Of a stretch of DNA of 64,000 nt, positions 43,001 through 57,300 are shown piece after piece (the stretch's first letter is position 1; each line of letters begins with the position of its first letter). Source of the stretch: Prorocentrum cordatum. Its lineage: Eukaryota; Sar; Dinophyceae; Prorocentrales; Prorocentraceae. The translations under genes and the position numbers were made by a program. The DNA is taken from the NCBI GenBank assembly GCA_963575745.1, contig CAUYUJ010018299.1:60001-124000 (forward strand), given 5' to 3'. The notes beneath the pieces were generated by a model. That model did no database searches. It worked only from the letters and a program-made list of their open reading frames with translations, and was not told the DNA's origin.

Positions 43001-45430
43001 GTGGTGCTGGCTATTGCGATCGAAGACAGTGCCGACGAATCAACGTAACTGTTTCGCCTTGACAGTTCTATATGGTGCCAAAAAACACCATTCCTGAGAC
43101 CTCAACCATGGGAAGCCCTGAAATTGTTGCAAGCGATTGACACGAAGATGCGCGGCGCTAAAGCGAGAACCAACTTTGGAAAACAGCGCATTCCGTCAGA
43201 TCAAACCTTGGTGTTTTGACAACTCCACATTTGCAAGGCGCTGAGGCGAGAACAACATGTTCAAACATACCACCCCAATATCTGAAACTCTTGCACATGT
43301 TGTAAGACGAATGCGCGCGGCGCCAAAGCGAGAACCACACTTTGAAAACCAGCCACCCCCTATCCGTGAAGCTCTTGCGAGCTCTCAGCTTCAGGATGAT
43401 CAGACGTGGCGAAGTGGTCGCAGGCGAAGCGCCCGCCCTGCCCGACCGACACGCCTCGGGGTGTGACAGGGAGGAGCTATTTCCGAGGAAGAGGGATGGA
43501 GGAGGAAGAAGAGGCCAGGGATGAGCAGGGAGGAGGGAGGGAGGGGGGAGGGGGAGGAGGGAGGAGGGAGGAGAAGGAAGGAGGGAGGAGGGAGGATGGC
43601 CCCTCGCGAGGGGGTTCGAGCAGGCTCTGCTGCCACCCCTGCGACGGCACCCAGCGGCACCCTCTCCCCAGGCCCCGCGGCCGTCAGAGATCGGCCGGGT
43701 ATGGGCAGCCGGCGGCGGTGGACCCCAGGAGAGCTTCGGCGAACACCTTCTGCGCGGATCTGGGGCAGAAGGGAGGATGAGGTGGCAGAGGAGGGGCCCA
43801 ATTCCCGCCTGCTATCCCTCTCTCACCGTTCCCATCCCCCTCCCCTCCCCCTCCACCCCCGTCCCCCACCCCCTCATTCCCGTCTCCCTCCTCATCCCTT
43901 CTGCTTCCCCTCCTTCTCCCGTATCCTCTTCCTCCCCTCCTCCTTCTCCTTCTCCTCCTCATCCTTCGCCTTCTCCTCCTCCCCTTCCACCACACAGGAG
44001 CATCGCCGCAAGCCCATCGATCGCTCGTGGGGTCGGTACATCGATTGGCCCTTACCTCCAAGTCAAACTCATCTTCCTTCTCCACCTCCTCTCCTCCTCC
44101 CCCTCCCCCTCACCCGTAGAGCCTGGAATCCAGAGGCGGGAAACACCTAACTCCAGAGTTTAGTAGTTTAGGCTCCTGATTCTGGGGTGGGTGCCGCCTC
44201 CTCTTCTCTTCCTCTTGTTGGTTCGGGCTCCTCCTCCTCCTCCTCCTCCTGGCCCCCATCCTCCCATTCATCATCCTCCTCAAACTCCGTCCTCAGGCGT
44301 CAGTAGCAGAATGACGACCTAACTTCTGCACCAACCGTATCCCGCATCAGTACCTCCGTTCTGCGCGTACCTTTTCCCCCAATCAATCGGGTGCCTCCCC
44401 AACTACATGCTGTCACAGCGTGCTCTCAATTTTATAGTAGACAACGCGCGTTCACTGATTTAGCCTGAGCAGTGTGCAGACGTGCCTCGGGAGTTCTCGA
44501 CCAAATATGTGTTGTTTCTCACGGGTGTGAGGTGTGAGGTTGCACGCACGCGCGACGGATGCTCCATGTGTTAGCCTGCTGGCGACAAGGCACATGCACT
44601 GTGATGGGAACACGGCCGCTCCGAGTTTAGCAGCGCACATACGAGAGTGAGATAAGGCTGCGCAAGGATTTCTTCGGGCGCCAATGGTCGAAGTCTCCTC
44701 CCCGCCTCCTATGCTGCAGGGGAGGGTGGGTGGTATACCCTCCCCCTCCTCCTCCTCCTCCTCCTCCTCCTCCTCCTCCTCCTCCTCCTCCTCCACCTCT
44801 TCTCCCCTCCTCCCTCCTCCTCCTCCTCCTCCTCTTCCTCCTCCGATTCCTCCTCCTCCTCCTCCTGCTCCTCCTCCTCCTTCTCCTCCTGCCTCCCCCC
44901 TCCGCCTCCCCCCCCTTCCCCCCCGCCTCCCCATCCTCCCTCCCTCCACAAATCGACCGCTGGAGCCCAGAGGTCACAGGGAGCATCCGCGGAGGCCCCC
45001 ACAGGTCTTCTGGAGGCTCGAGGAGGACAACAATCGTCGAGATGCCGCCGCGGACCTCCCCAAGAAAGCTTCGAACGGAGGACGAGTGGTTAGCAAGCGT
45101 GTTCCCATGGCCTGCAGCACCCCGAGATCCTGGCACCCCAATTATGAAGAGCCAGGCGATTTCGCCCGATTTCGGGCCACGGGACCCTCACATATCTTTC
45201 TGGCTCGACAAACGCCGCAGAAAGATATTGTCCAGGGCTCCGGTCAGGACTTTTCCCCAACCTCCTGTGCAGGGTCCTTGTTTTGAACAGAGCACCGAGG
45301 TTCCCAGTCCTCCTCCTCCCGCCTCCCACTTCCTCTCCTCCCTGCTCCTCCTCCGCCTCTCCTCTTTTTCTACATTTTACCTCTTGCCTCGCCGTCCTGC
45401 CTCTTACCTCTTGTCTCGCAGTCCCTAGGA
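43000..45430. other. Spacer with purine and pyrimidine tracts
   Basis: GGA-rich at 43490-43610, C-rich with CTCC at 43800-44110, and CTC array at 44740-44900. A word GCGCGGCGCCAAAGCGAGAACCA-like recurs near 43150, 43230 and 43318. No gene is supported. Confidence 0.5.
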
Positions 45431-45432
45431 AG

Positions 45433-46690
45433 CTTCGAGCTGCGAAACAGCCGCCACTTTCAAGGGCTGTTTGCTGGGGGGTCCGACGGAGCGACGCGCT
45501 ACGCATGATCAGGCTAGACCTCGTCGTCCCTGGGGAGAGCTGCGAACTGCAAGTCGGTCGCCACTTTCGAGGGCCACCGGAGGCCCAGCGGAGCGACGCG
45601 CCATACGCATATTCGACCTCGCCATCCCTGGTGGGCTGCGAACTTCGAGCTGCGAAACAGCCGCCACTTTCAAGGGCTGTTTGCTGGGGGGTCCGACGGA
45701 GCGACGCGCTACGCATGATCAGGCTAGACCTCGTCGTCCCTGGGGAGAGCTGCGAACTGCAAGTCGGTCGCCACTTTCGAGGGCCACCGGAGGCCCAGCG
45801 GAGCGACGCGCCATACGCATATTCGACCTCGCCATCCCTGGTGGGCTGCGAACCGTGAAACTGCCGCACCTTTTTTCGAGGGCTGTTGGAGGGTTCAGCG
45901 GAGCGACGCGCTACGCAGACCCAGGCTAGACCTCCTCATCCCTGGGGGGGCTGCGACCTGTGAAACTGTCGCCACTTCAGAAGGTACTTGGAAGGTACAG
46001 CGGGGCGACGCGGTACGCCGACTCAGATTCCACCTCGCCATCTCTTGGGGGGTGTGAGCGCTGACAAAAAACGTCTCTTTCCAAAGGCTGCTCGAAGGTC
46101 CACCGGAGCGATGCACTACGCAGACTCAGACTCGCCCTCGCCATCCTCTTAGGGGCGCGAGCTGCGACACTGGTGCACTTTGATGGGCTGCTCGGGATGC
46201 CAACAGGGCCTCGCCATCCCTGGGGGGCAGCGAAGTGAGAAACGATCGCCGTGTCGAAGGTTGCCGGGGGGCCCAGCGGGCGGAGCAACGTGTTACGCGG
46301 ATTCGTACTCGACCACGCCAGCCTTCGGGGGGCTGCGAACTGCGAAGCCGAGGTCGCGTGCGTGGGCTGCTGGAAGGCCCCGTGGAGTGACATCCGACGC
46401 AGGTCCGAAGAAGACCTCGCCATCCTTGGGGGGCTGCGAATTGTGAAACGCTCGAGGGTTGCTGGAGGGTCCACCAGAGTGTCGTCTTACATGGCTCCAG
46501 ACTCCAGACTCGACCTCGCCATCCCTTGCGGGGATGCGACCTGCGAAGCTGTCGCTACTTTTGAACGCCGCTGGGGGGTCCAGCGGAATGACGTCTCACA
46601 TGGGCCCATAGTAGACCTCGCAATCCCTGGGGGGGCTGCGAGCTGCGAGACTGACGCCACTCCCGAGGGCTGCTGGCATCCAGCGCAGAT
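45433..46690. repeat. Satellite of about 105-bp half-units with a perfect 210-bp duplication
   Basis: 45433-45642 is repeated exactly or nearly so at 45643-45852. Each 210-bp unit is itself two diverged halves built on GCCATCCCTGG, CTGCGAA and GGAGCGACGCG. Further diverged half-units continue to about 46690. The minus-strand open frames are repeat-driven. Confidence 0.85.
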
Positions 46691-47142
46691 TCAGATTTGC
46701 CTTGATTGCTTTTCCCCGCGGGCAGCCCGATGACCTGGCGGTGCGCCTGCGATCGTTTAGCTCCCGCGCTGGAAGGAGCGGGGAGGACACGGAGAACTTG
46801 GCGGGCGAGCTCGGCCCCGCTCGCTCCGTGCAGTAGCAAAACAAAACAGCTCGACTTCTGGGACGCCAGAGCGACATGGCGCAGGCCGCGCTGTTCGTCC
46901 AGCGTGCCAGTGGGACATAATCGCCACCCTCCTTCCTCATCCTGCACGTTTCGTTGTCATCCTCTTCCTCATTCCACCGTCTCACTGGTGCTGTCGCGCT
47001 AGTTTTGCGGCCCCTCTTCCGTCCTTCTCCTGCCCTTCGCTCCCACCCCCCATTACCTCTTCGAGCCTGGGGCCTCAGACCTCGTCCTTCTGTTGCTGTC
47101 CTGTGAGTCGTGCAGCGCGCGCTTCCCGTATAGCTTACACAA

Positions 47143-47186
<44 letters not shown>

Positions 47187-47200
47187 GTATATATATATAT
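47143..47200. repeat. TA/TG microsatellite
   Basis: Alternating TA with short TATG stretches. Confidence 0.95.
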
Positions 47201-47429
47201 GCAACAATATCCGCCGGCCCTCTTGTGGGGCCACCAGGATGTAGGGCGAAGGTTCGCAGTTTCCTGTACCAGTTGCAGCTTCCAGTTTCCACTGTTACAG
47301 TTATGTTTTTTGCTGCTTACTGCCTGCTTCTTGCTGCTTACTGTTCCTTGTTGATGGACCGCACGAGGGGGGAGACCCAAAACGGACATTTATAAAACGC
47401 CCTGAGCGTGTTTTGTGAATTGCTGGGGT

Positions 47430-48137
47430 GGGTACAAATTGACACCCCTCACGCAGATCGGCGGGGTCAGGGTCCAAAAACACATGGGATGTGCCACATG
47501 TTCCATATTCGGTGGCATACCCCTCACGCAGATCGGCGGGGTCAGGGTCCAAAAACATAAGGGATTTGCCACATGTCTGGAATTCGGTGGCACACCCCTC
47601 ACGCAGATCGGCGGGGCCAGGGTCTAAAAACACATAGGACTTGCCACATGTCTGACATTCGGTGGCACCCCTCACGCAGATCGGCGGGGTCAGGGTCAAC
47701 AAAAAACATAGGACTTGCCACATGTCTGACATTCGGTGGCACCCCTCACGCAGATCGGCGGGGTCAAGGTCCAACAACACAAGGGAGTTGCCACATTTCT
47801 CAAATTCGGTGGCACCCCTCACGCAGATCGGCGGGGTCAGGGTCCAAAAACACAAGGGAGTTGCCACATTTCTCAAATTCGGCGGCACCCCTGATGAGAT
47901 CGGCAGGGTCAGGGTCCAAAAGCACAAGGGATTTGCCACATTTCTGAAATTCGGCGGCATCCCTCACGCAGATCGGCAGGGTCCAAGTCCAAAAAACATG
48001 ACGGATGTGCAACATTTCTGAAATTCGGCGGCACCCCTCACGCAGATCCGTAGGGTCAGGGTCCAAAAACACAAGGGATTTGCAACATTTCTGAAATTCG
48101 GTGGCACCCGTGACGCAGATCCGTAGGGTCAGGGTCG
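47430..48137. repeat. Satellite of about 75 bp, about 10 units
   Basis: Units contain CCCCTCACGCAGATCGGCGG and TTTGCCACATTTCTGAAATT. It runs directly into the higher-order satellite, whose first head follows GGGTCGAACATG. Confidence 0.9.
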
Positions 48138-51100
48138 AACATGATGGACCCACGAACCCGGAAAGGGATATAGACATGTGGAGCATGGACACGTTTTCAC
48201 GATACCCAACTGGGCAACACCTCACGAAACATCCCACGAGACACTTCACGAAACATCCCACGAGACACCTCACGAAACATTCCACGAGACACCTCACGAA
48301 ACATTCCACGAGACACCCCGCGAAACATTCCACGAGACACCCCACGAAACATTCCACGACGACAGGCAACCACTCAACCAAGGCGGTGTGGTCGTGCTGG
48401 GGAGTGGTCGTGCTGGGGTGTGGTCGTGCTGGGGGGTGGTCGTGCTGGGGGGTGGTCGTGCTGGGGGGGTGGTCGTGCTGGGGGGTGGTCGTGCTGGGGC
48501 GTGTCGTGGTCGTGCTGGGGTGGCGTGCTGTGGTGGGCGTGCTGTGGGGTGTGTGCTGGGGTGTGGTCGTGCTGGGGTGGGGTCGTGCTGGGGTGGGGTC
48601 GTGCTGGGGTGTGGTCGGTGGCTGGGGTGGGGTCGTGCTGGGGTGGGGTGGGGTCGTGCTGGGGTGTGGTCGTTCTGGGGTGTGGTCGTCGTGCTCGTGC
48701 TGTGGGTGTGGTCGTGGGGTGGGGTCGTGCTGGGGTGGTCGTCTGGGGTGTGCGTGCTGGGGTGGTCGTGTGTGGATTTGTCGATCGGGTCGTGCTGGGG
48801 TGTGGTCGTGCTGGGGTGTGGTCGTGCTGGGGTGTGGTCGTGCTGGGGTGTGGTCGTGCTGGGGCGTGGTCGTGCTGGGCGTGGTCGTGCTGGGGTGTGG
48901 TCATGCTGGGGGTGTGGTCGTGCTGAGGTGTCCCGCACCCTGTGATTTATCGATCGGGATTTCAAAAACAAGCGTTTCGCCTGAGACATCCTCAAATTTT
49001 AATCCGCCGGCCTCCTTCGACCTCGATATTTATCAGGGAAAGAATCCGCCGGCCTCCTTCAAGTTGGGCACCGGGGACATGTTTACATAGAACATGATGG
49101 ACCCACGAACCCGGAAAGGGATAAAGACATGTGCAGCATGGTCACGTTTTCACGATACCCAACTGGGCGACATCTCACGAAACATCCCACGAGACACCCC
49201 GCGAAACATCCCACGAGACACCTCACGAAACATTCCACGAGACACCTCACGAAACATTCCACGAGACACCCTTGAAACATTCCACGAGACACCCCACGAA
49301 CAGGCAACCACTCAACCAGACACGCCACGAAACATTCCACGGGGGTGCGACTGGGTGTGGTCGTGCTGGGGTGTGGTCGTGCTGGGGGTCGTGCTGGGGA
49401 GTGGTCGTGCTGGGGTGTGTCGTGCTGGGGTCGTGCTGGGGGTCGTGCTGGGGGGTGGTCGTGCTGGGGGGTGGTCGTGCTGGGGGGGTGGTCGTGCTGG
49501 GGCGTGGTCGTGCCACCCCGCGAAACATCCCACGAGACACCTCACGAAACATTCCACGAGACACCTCACGAAACATTCCACGAGACACCCTTTGAAACAT
49601 TCCACGAGACACCCCACGAACAGGCAACCACTCAACCAGACACGCCACGAAACATTCCACGGGGGTGCGACTGGGTGTGGTCGTGCTGGGGTGTGGTCGT
49701 GCTGGGGTGTGGTCGTGCTGGGGAGTGGTCGTGCTGGGGTGTGGTCGTGCTGGGGTGTGGTCGTGCTGGGGGGTGGTCGTGCTGGGGGGGTGGTCGTGCT
49801 GGGGGGTGGTCGTGCTGGGGGGGTGGTCGTGCTGGGGCGTGGTCGTGCCACCCCGCGAAACATCCCACGAGACACCTCACGAAACATTCCACGAGACACC
49901 TCACGAAACATTCCACGAGACAAAACATTCCACGAGACACCCCACGAACAGGCAACCACTCAACCAGACACGCCACGAAACATTCCACGGGGGTGCGACT
50001 GGGTGTGGTCGTGCTGGGGTGTGGTCGTGCTGGGGAGTGGTCGTGCTGGGGTGTGGTCGTGCTGGGGTGTGGTCGTGCTGGGGGGTGGTCGTGCTGGGGG
50101 GGTCGTGCTGGGGTGGTGCTGGGGCGTGGTCGTGCTGGGGCTGTGGTCGTGCTGGGGCGTGGTCGTGCTGGGGCGTGGTCGTGCTGTGGTGAGGTCGTGC
50201 TGGGGTGTGGTCGTGCTGGGGTGTGGTCTTGCTGGGGTAGGGTCGTGCTGGGGTCGGGTCGTGCTGGGGTGTGGTCGTGCTGGGGTATGCGTGCTGGGGT
50301 GGGGTCGTGCTGGGGTGGGGTCGTGCTGGGGTCTGGTCGTGCTGGGGTGTGGTCGTGCTGGGGTATGGTCGTGCTAGGGTGGGGTCGTGCATTTCGCTCG
50401 AGACATCCTGCCAAAATTCCAGGAAATCGTACAAAAACAAACAAATTAGTCGAAACATCATCGAAATTCCTTCGCGCGGGGCGCTTTTCCGCGTCGCGGT
50501 CGGCTCTGCAAAACAAGCGTTTCGCTCGAGACATCCTCGGCAAACTCTGCGGAGCAAGCGTTTCGCTCGAGACATCCTCAACACACGAAAAAGTGGCCCG
50601 CACCCTGTGATTTATCGATCGGGATTTCAAAAACAAGCGTTTCGCTCGAGACATCCTCAAATTTTAATTCGCCGGCCTCCTTCGACCTCGATATTTATCA
50701 GGGAAAAAATTCGCCGGCCTCCTTCAAGTTGGCACCGGGGGATTAGGTTTACCAACTAAAAGAGAACCCTGGGCTCGAGCCCTTTCCGGGAACATGATGG
50801 ACCCACGAACCCGGAAAGGGATATAGACATGTGGAGCATGGTCACGTTTTCACGATACCCAACTGGGCGACACCTCACGAAACATCCCACGAGACACCCC
50901 GCGAAACATCCCAGGAGACACCTCACGAAACAACCCACGAGACACCTCACGAAACATTCCACGAGACACCCCGTGAAACATTCCACGAGACACCCCACGA
51001 ACAGGCAACCACTCAACCAGACACCCCACGAAACATTCCACGGGGGTGCGACTGGGTGTGGTCGTGCTGGGGTGTGGTCGTGCTGGAGTATGGTCGTGTT

Positions 51101-54100
51101 GGGGTGTGGTCGTGCTGGGGTGTGGTCGTGCTGGGGGTGGTCGTGCTGGGGTGTGGTCGTGCTAGGGGGGTCGTGCTGGGGGGTGGTCGTGCTGGGGCGT
51201 GGTCGTGCTGGGCGTGGTCGTGCTGGGGCGTGGTCGTGCTGGGGTGGTGGTCGTGCTGTGCTGTGGTGGGGTCGTGCTGGGGTGTGGTCGTGCTGGGGTG
51301 TGGTCGTGCTGGGGTGTGGTCGTGCTGGGTGGGGTCGTGCTGGGGTGGGGTCGTGCTGGGGTGTGGTCGTGCTGGGGTGTGGTCGTGCTGGGGTGTGGTC
51401 GTGCTAGGGTGGGGTAGTGCTGGGGTGGGGTCGTGCTGGGGTGTGGTCGTGCTGGGGTGTGGTCGTGCTGGGGTGTGGTCGTGCTGGGGCGTGGTCGTGC
51501 TGGGGCGTGGGTCGTGCTGGGGTGGGGTCGTGCTGGGTGTGGTCGTGCTGGGGTGGTCCGCACCATGTGATTTATCGATCGGGTCGGGGTGTGGTCGTGC
51601 TGGTGTGTGTGGTCGTGCTGGGGTGTGGTCGTGCTGGGGTGTGGTCGTGCTGGGGTGTGGTCGTGCTGGGGTGTGGTCGTGCTGGGGGTGGTCGTGCTGG
51701 GCGTGGTCGTGCTGGGCGTGGTCGTGCTGGGGCGTGGTCGTGCTGGGGCGTGGCGTGCTGGGGCGTGGTCGTGCTGGGGTGTGGTCGTGCTGGGGAGTGG
51801 TCGTGCTGGGGTGTGGTCGTGCTGGGGTGTGGTCGTGCTGGGGTCGGGTCGTGCTGGGGTGTGGTCGTGCTGGGGTATGGTCGTGCTGGGGTGGGGTCGT
51901 GCTGGGGTGGGGTCGTGCTGGGGTCTGGTCGTGCTGGGGTGTGGTCGTGCTGGGGTATGGTCGTGCTAGGGTGGGGTCGTGCATTTCGCTCGAGACATCC
52001 TGCCAAAATTCCAGGAAATCGTACAAAAACAAACGAATTAGTCGAGACATCATCGAAATTCCTTCGCGCGGGGCGCTTTTCCGCGTCGCGGTCGGCTCTG
52101 CAAAACAAGCGTTTCGCTCGAGACATCCTCGGCAAACTCTGCGGAGCAAGCGTTTCGCTCGAGACATCCTCAACACACGAAAAAGTGGCCCGCACCCTGT
52201 GATTTATCGATCGGGATTTCAAAAACAAGCGTTTCGCTCGAGACATCCTCAAATTTTAATTCGCCGGCCTCCTTCGACCTCGTTATTTATCAGGGAAAAA
52301 ATTCGCCGGCCTCCCTCAAGTTGGCACCGGGGGACAGGTTTACCTACTAAAAGAGAACCCTGGGCCATGCCCTTTCCGGGAACATGATGGACCCACGAAC
52401 CCGGAAAGGGATATAGACATGCGCAGCATGGTCACGTTTTCACGATACCCAACTGGGCGACATCTCACAAAACATCCCACGAGACACCCCGCGAAACATC
52501 CCACGAGACACCTCGCGAAACATTCCACGAGACACCTCGCGAAACGTTCCACGAGACACCCCGCGAAACATTCCACGAGACACCCCACGAAACATTCCAC
52601 GAGACACCCCACGAAACATTCCACGAGACACCCCACGAAACATTCCACGGGGGTGCGACTGGGTGTGGTCGTGCTGGGGTGTGGTCGTGCTGGGGTGTGG
52701 TCGTGCTGGGGGGGTGGTCGTGCTGGGGGGTGGTCGTGCTGGGGCGTGATCGTGCTGGGGCATGGTCGTGCTGGGGCGTGGTCGTGCTGGGGTGTGGTCG
52801 TGCTGTGGTGAGGTCGTGCTGGGGTGTGGTCGTGCTGGGGGGTGGTCGTGCTGGGGGGTGGTCGTGCTGGGGGGGTGGTCGTGCTGGGAGGTGGTCGTGC
52901 TGGGGAGTGGTCGTGCTGGGGCGTGGTCGTGCTGGGGCGTGATCGTGCTGGGGTGTGGTCGTGCTGTGGTGAGGTCGTGCTGGGGTGTGGTCGTGCTGGG
53001 GTGTGGTCTTGCTGGGGTGGGTCGTGCTGGGGTCGGGTCGTGCTGGGGTGTGGTCGTGCTGGGGTGTGGTCGTGCTGGGGTGGGGTCGTGCTTGGGTGTG
53101 GTCGTGCTGTGTGAGGTCGTGCGGGGGTGTGGTCGTGCTGGGGTGTGGTCTTGCTGGGGGGGCCGTGCTGGGTGGGGTCGTGCTGGGGTGGGGTCCTGCT
53201 GGGGTGTGGTCGTGCTGTGTGTGTCGTGCTGGGGTGGGGTCGTGCTTGGTGGTTCTGCTGGGGTGGTCGTACTGGGTGTGATGGTGCTGGGGTGTGGTCG
53301 TGCAAGGGTGGGTCGTGCTGGGTGGGGTCGTGCGGGGTGGTGGTCGTGCTGGGGAGTGGTCGTGCTGGGGTGTGGTCGTGCTGGGGGGTGGTCGTGCTGG
53401 GGTGTGGTCGTGCTGGGGGGGTGGTCGTGCAGGGGGGTGGTTGTGCTGGGGCGTGGTCGTGCTGGGGCGTGGTCGTGCTGGGGCGTGGTCGTGCTGGGGT
53501 GTGGTCGTGCTGTGGTGAGGTCGTGCTGGGGTGTGGTCGTGCTGGGGTGTGGTCTTGCTAGGGTGGGTCGTGCTGGGGTGTGGTCGTCTGGGGTGTGATC
53601 GTGCTGGGTGTGGTCGTGCTAGTGGGGACGTGCTGGGGTGGGGTCGTGCTGGGGTGTGGTCGTGCTGGGGAGTGGTCGTGCTGGGGGGTGGTCGCGCTGG
53701 GGGGGTGGTCGTGCTGGGGGAGTGGTCGTGCTGGGGGGGGGGGGTCGTGCTGGGAGGTGGTCGTGCTGGGGAGTGGTCGTGCTGGGGCGTGGTCGTGCTG
53801 GGGCGTGATCGAGCTGGGGAGTGGTCGTGCTATGGTGAGGTCGTGCTGGAGTGTGGTCGTGCTGGTATGTGGTCTGGCTGGGGTGGGGCCGTGCATGGAA
53901 ACAAGCGTTTCGCTCAAGACATCCTCAAATTTTAATTCGCCGGCTCGTTATTTATCATGGAAAAAATTCGCCGGCAATTCGCCGGCTCGTTATTTACCAG
54001 GGAAAAAATTCGCCGGCAATTCGCCGGCTCGTTATTTATCAGGGAAAAAATTCGCCGGCCTCCTTCAAGCAGGCACCGGGGGACAGGTTTACCTAGTAAA

Positions 54101-54276
54101 AGAGAACCCTGGGCTCGTGCCCTTTCCGGGAAAAAGAGAACCCTGGGCCTGCGCCCTTTCAGGGAAAACCAAACAGGTCCCGACACTGCTTCACGGCGGC
54201 GCCCAGACCTCATGATTTAGCTTTTTCATCTCCCATTATCCGAGACAGGGGGCCGGTGGCATGGGGCGAAGCCCTT

Positions 54277-54321
<45 letters not shown>

Positions 54322-57300
54322 GTATATATACGTGTGTTGTTTGCCATCCGTCAGATTATTCAGGACAGACTTTGTTGAGACTCACTGTAATGGCTTGGGT
54401 ACACGTCGCGCAGTGAGTATACGATCTTTCGGAGTCGCTCGCGCCGTCGCATGTCAGACTGTCGAAATATGATGGCACATCCTGTGACGTCTCTGAGCTC
54501 CACAAGGTGCCCCAAGGCTCTGCTGGCCCATCGGAGGATATGTGCAAAATTCTCGTGGGGCGCCCGCGCGTCGGTGTGCATGCATGCAGTATACGTATAT
54601 GCAAGAGTGGCCTTTGAAGCGCGGCTCCACTTGGGCGCTGTGACTCGGGGGGGGGCCCGAGCGCGCAAGCTGCGAGTGCGAAGCCTGCCCCGCCATGTGC
54701 TGTCGTCCTGTGGGCCCGCGCCAAAGGCCGCTCTGGCGGAAAGCCACTCTTAAGCAAGATCGGCCAGCATCGGATCGGGAAGCCTCGCGAGCGGCGACCG
54801 CATCCGCAACCGCGCTCTCGCGGTCTTGATCCCGGGCGGTCGCACGGCTAACGTTTCGCACGGGGCATCCGCGAAAAAACGCCCCATGTACGCGGGGTCG
54901 CGGCCCTGGGGCCTGGCCCGTGAGGCCGCGGATGCACAGATGAGCGACGATCAGAAACGGGCCTTAAGCGAGATGGCGTAGCGACCTTACGCCGCAGCTT
55001 ACGCGGGCCGCCCGCGCGGCACGCTACATTGGAGACGAGGGCACCTACGCGCGACCTTACGCGGGCAGCTTACGCGCGCCAATGTCGGTGCCGTTGGACC
55101 CTTTTTCTTGCGTCGCCCATGTGCGTTTCGCCCTCGAAAGCCGGATGGGTCGGAACATGCATCGGATCGGGCCGCATCGGCGCGGGGCCAGTATCGGATC
55201 GGCACCAACGGCGTGCCAACACAGAGCCCCATCGGGTCGGCGGAACATCGGAAAAACGTCCCTGAGATCCGTCGTTACGAAACATGATGGACCCACGAAC
55301 CCGGAAAGGGATATAGACATGTGGAGCATGGGCACGTTTTCACGATACCCAACGGGGCAACACCTCACGAAACATCCCACGAGACACCTCACGAAACATC
55401 CCACGAGACACCTCACGAAACATTCCGCGAGACACCTCACGAAACATTCCAGGAGACACCCCGCGAAACATTCCACGAGACACCCCACGAAACATTCCAC
55501 GACGACAGGCAACCACTCAACCAAGGCGGTGTGGTCGTGCTGGGGAGTGGTCGTGCTGGGGTGTGGTCGTGCTGGGGGGTGGTCGTGCTGGGGCGTGGTC
55601 GTGCTGGGGGGGTGGTCGTGCTGGGGGGTGGTTGTGCTGGGGCGTGGTCGTGCTGGGGCGTGGTCGTGCTGGGGCGTGGTCGTGCTGGGGCGTGGTCGTG
55701 CTGGGGCGTGGTCGTGCTGTGGTGAGGTCGTGCTGGGGTGTGGTCGTGCTGGGGTGTGGTCTTGCTGGGGTAGGGTCGTGCTGGGGTCGGGTCGTGCTGG
55801 GGTGTGGTCGTGCTGGGGTATGGTCGTGCTGGGGTGGGGTCGTGCTGGGGTGGGGTCGTGCTGGGGTCGGCTGTGTGTGGTCGTGCTGGGGTGGTGTGCT
55901 GGGGGGGGGGGGGTGTGGGTCGTGCTGGGGTGTGGTCGTGCTGGGGTGTGGTCGTGCTGGGGCGTGGTCGTGCTGGGGCGTGGTCGTGCTGGGGCGTGGT
56001 CGTGCTGGGGTGTGGTCGTGCTGTGGGTGAGGTCGTGCTGGGGTGTGGTCGTGCTGGGGTGTGGTCTTGCTGGGGTAGGGTCGTGCTGGGGTCGGGTCGT
56101 GCTGGGGTGTGGTCGTGCTGGGGTATGGTCGTGCTGGGGTGGGGTCGTGCTGGGGTGGGGTCGTGCTGGGGTCTGGTCGTGCTGGGGTGTGGTCGTGCTG
56201 GGGTATGGTCGTGCTAGGGTGGGGTCGTGCATTTCGCTCGAGACATCCTGCCAAAATTCAAGGAAATCGTACAAAAACAAAGGAATTAGTCGAGACATCA
56301 TCGAAATTCCTTCGCGCGGGGCGCTTTCCGCGTCGCGGTCGGCTCTGCAAAACAAGCGTTTCGCTCGAGACATCCTCGGCAAACTCTGCGGAGCAAGCGT
56401 TTCGCTCGAGACATCCTCAACACACGAAAAAGTGGCCCGCACCCTGTGATTTATCGATCGGGATTTCAAAAACAAGCGTTTCGCTCGAGACATCCTCAAA
56501 TTTTAATTCGCCGGCCTCCTTCGACCTCGTTATTTATCAGGGAAAAATTCGCCGGCCTCCCTCAAGTTGGCACCGGGGGACAGGTTTACCTACTAAAAGA
56601 GAACCCTGGGCCGTGCCCTTTCCGGGAAAAAACATGATGGACCCACGAACCCGGAAAGGGATATAGACATGTGCAGCATGGTCACGTTTTCACGATATCC
56701 AACTGGGCGACACCTCACGAAACATCCCACGAGACACCCCGCGAAACATCCCAGGAGACACCTCACGAAACAACCCACGAGACACCTCACGAAACATTCC
56801 ACGAGACACCCCGTGAAACATTCCACGAGACACCCCACGAACAGGCAACCACTCAACCAGACACGCCACGAAACATTCCACGGGGGTGCGACTGGGTGTG
56901 GTCGTGCTGGGGTGTGGTCGTGCTGGGGTGTGGTCGTGCTGGGGAGTGGTCGTGCTGGGGTGTGGTCGTGCTGGGGTTGGTCGTGCTGGGGGGTGGTCGT
57001 GCTAGGGGGGTGGTCGTGCTGGGGGGTGGTCGTGCTGGGGCGTGGTCGTGCTGGGGCGTGGTCGTGCTGGGGCGTGGTCGTGCTGGGGGGTCGTGCTGTG
57101 GTGAGGTCGTGCTGGGGTGTGGTCGTGCTGGGGTGTGGTCTTGCTGGGGTGGGGGTCGGTGCGTGCTGGGGTGTGTCGTGCTGGGTCGTGCTGGGGTGTG
57201 GTCGTGCTGGGGTATGGTCGTGCTGGGGTGTGGTCGTGCTGGGTGGGGTAGTGCTGGGGTGGGGTCGTGCTGGGGTGTGGTCGTGCTGGGGTCGTGCTGG

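Noticed and set aside
45090-46733. ORFs of 130-260 codons on both strands
   Set aside because: They follow the 210-bp satellite and repeat with it.
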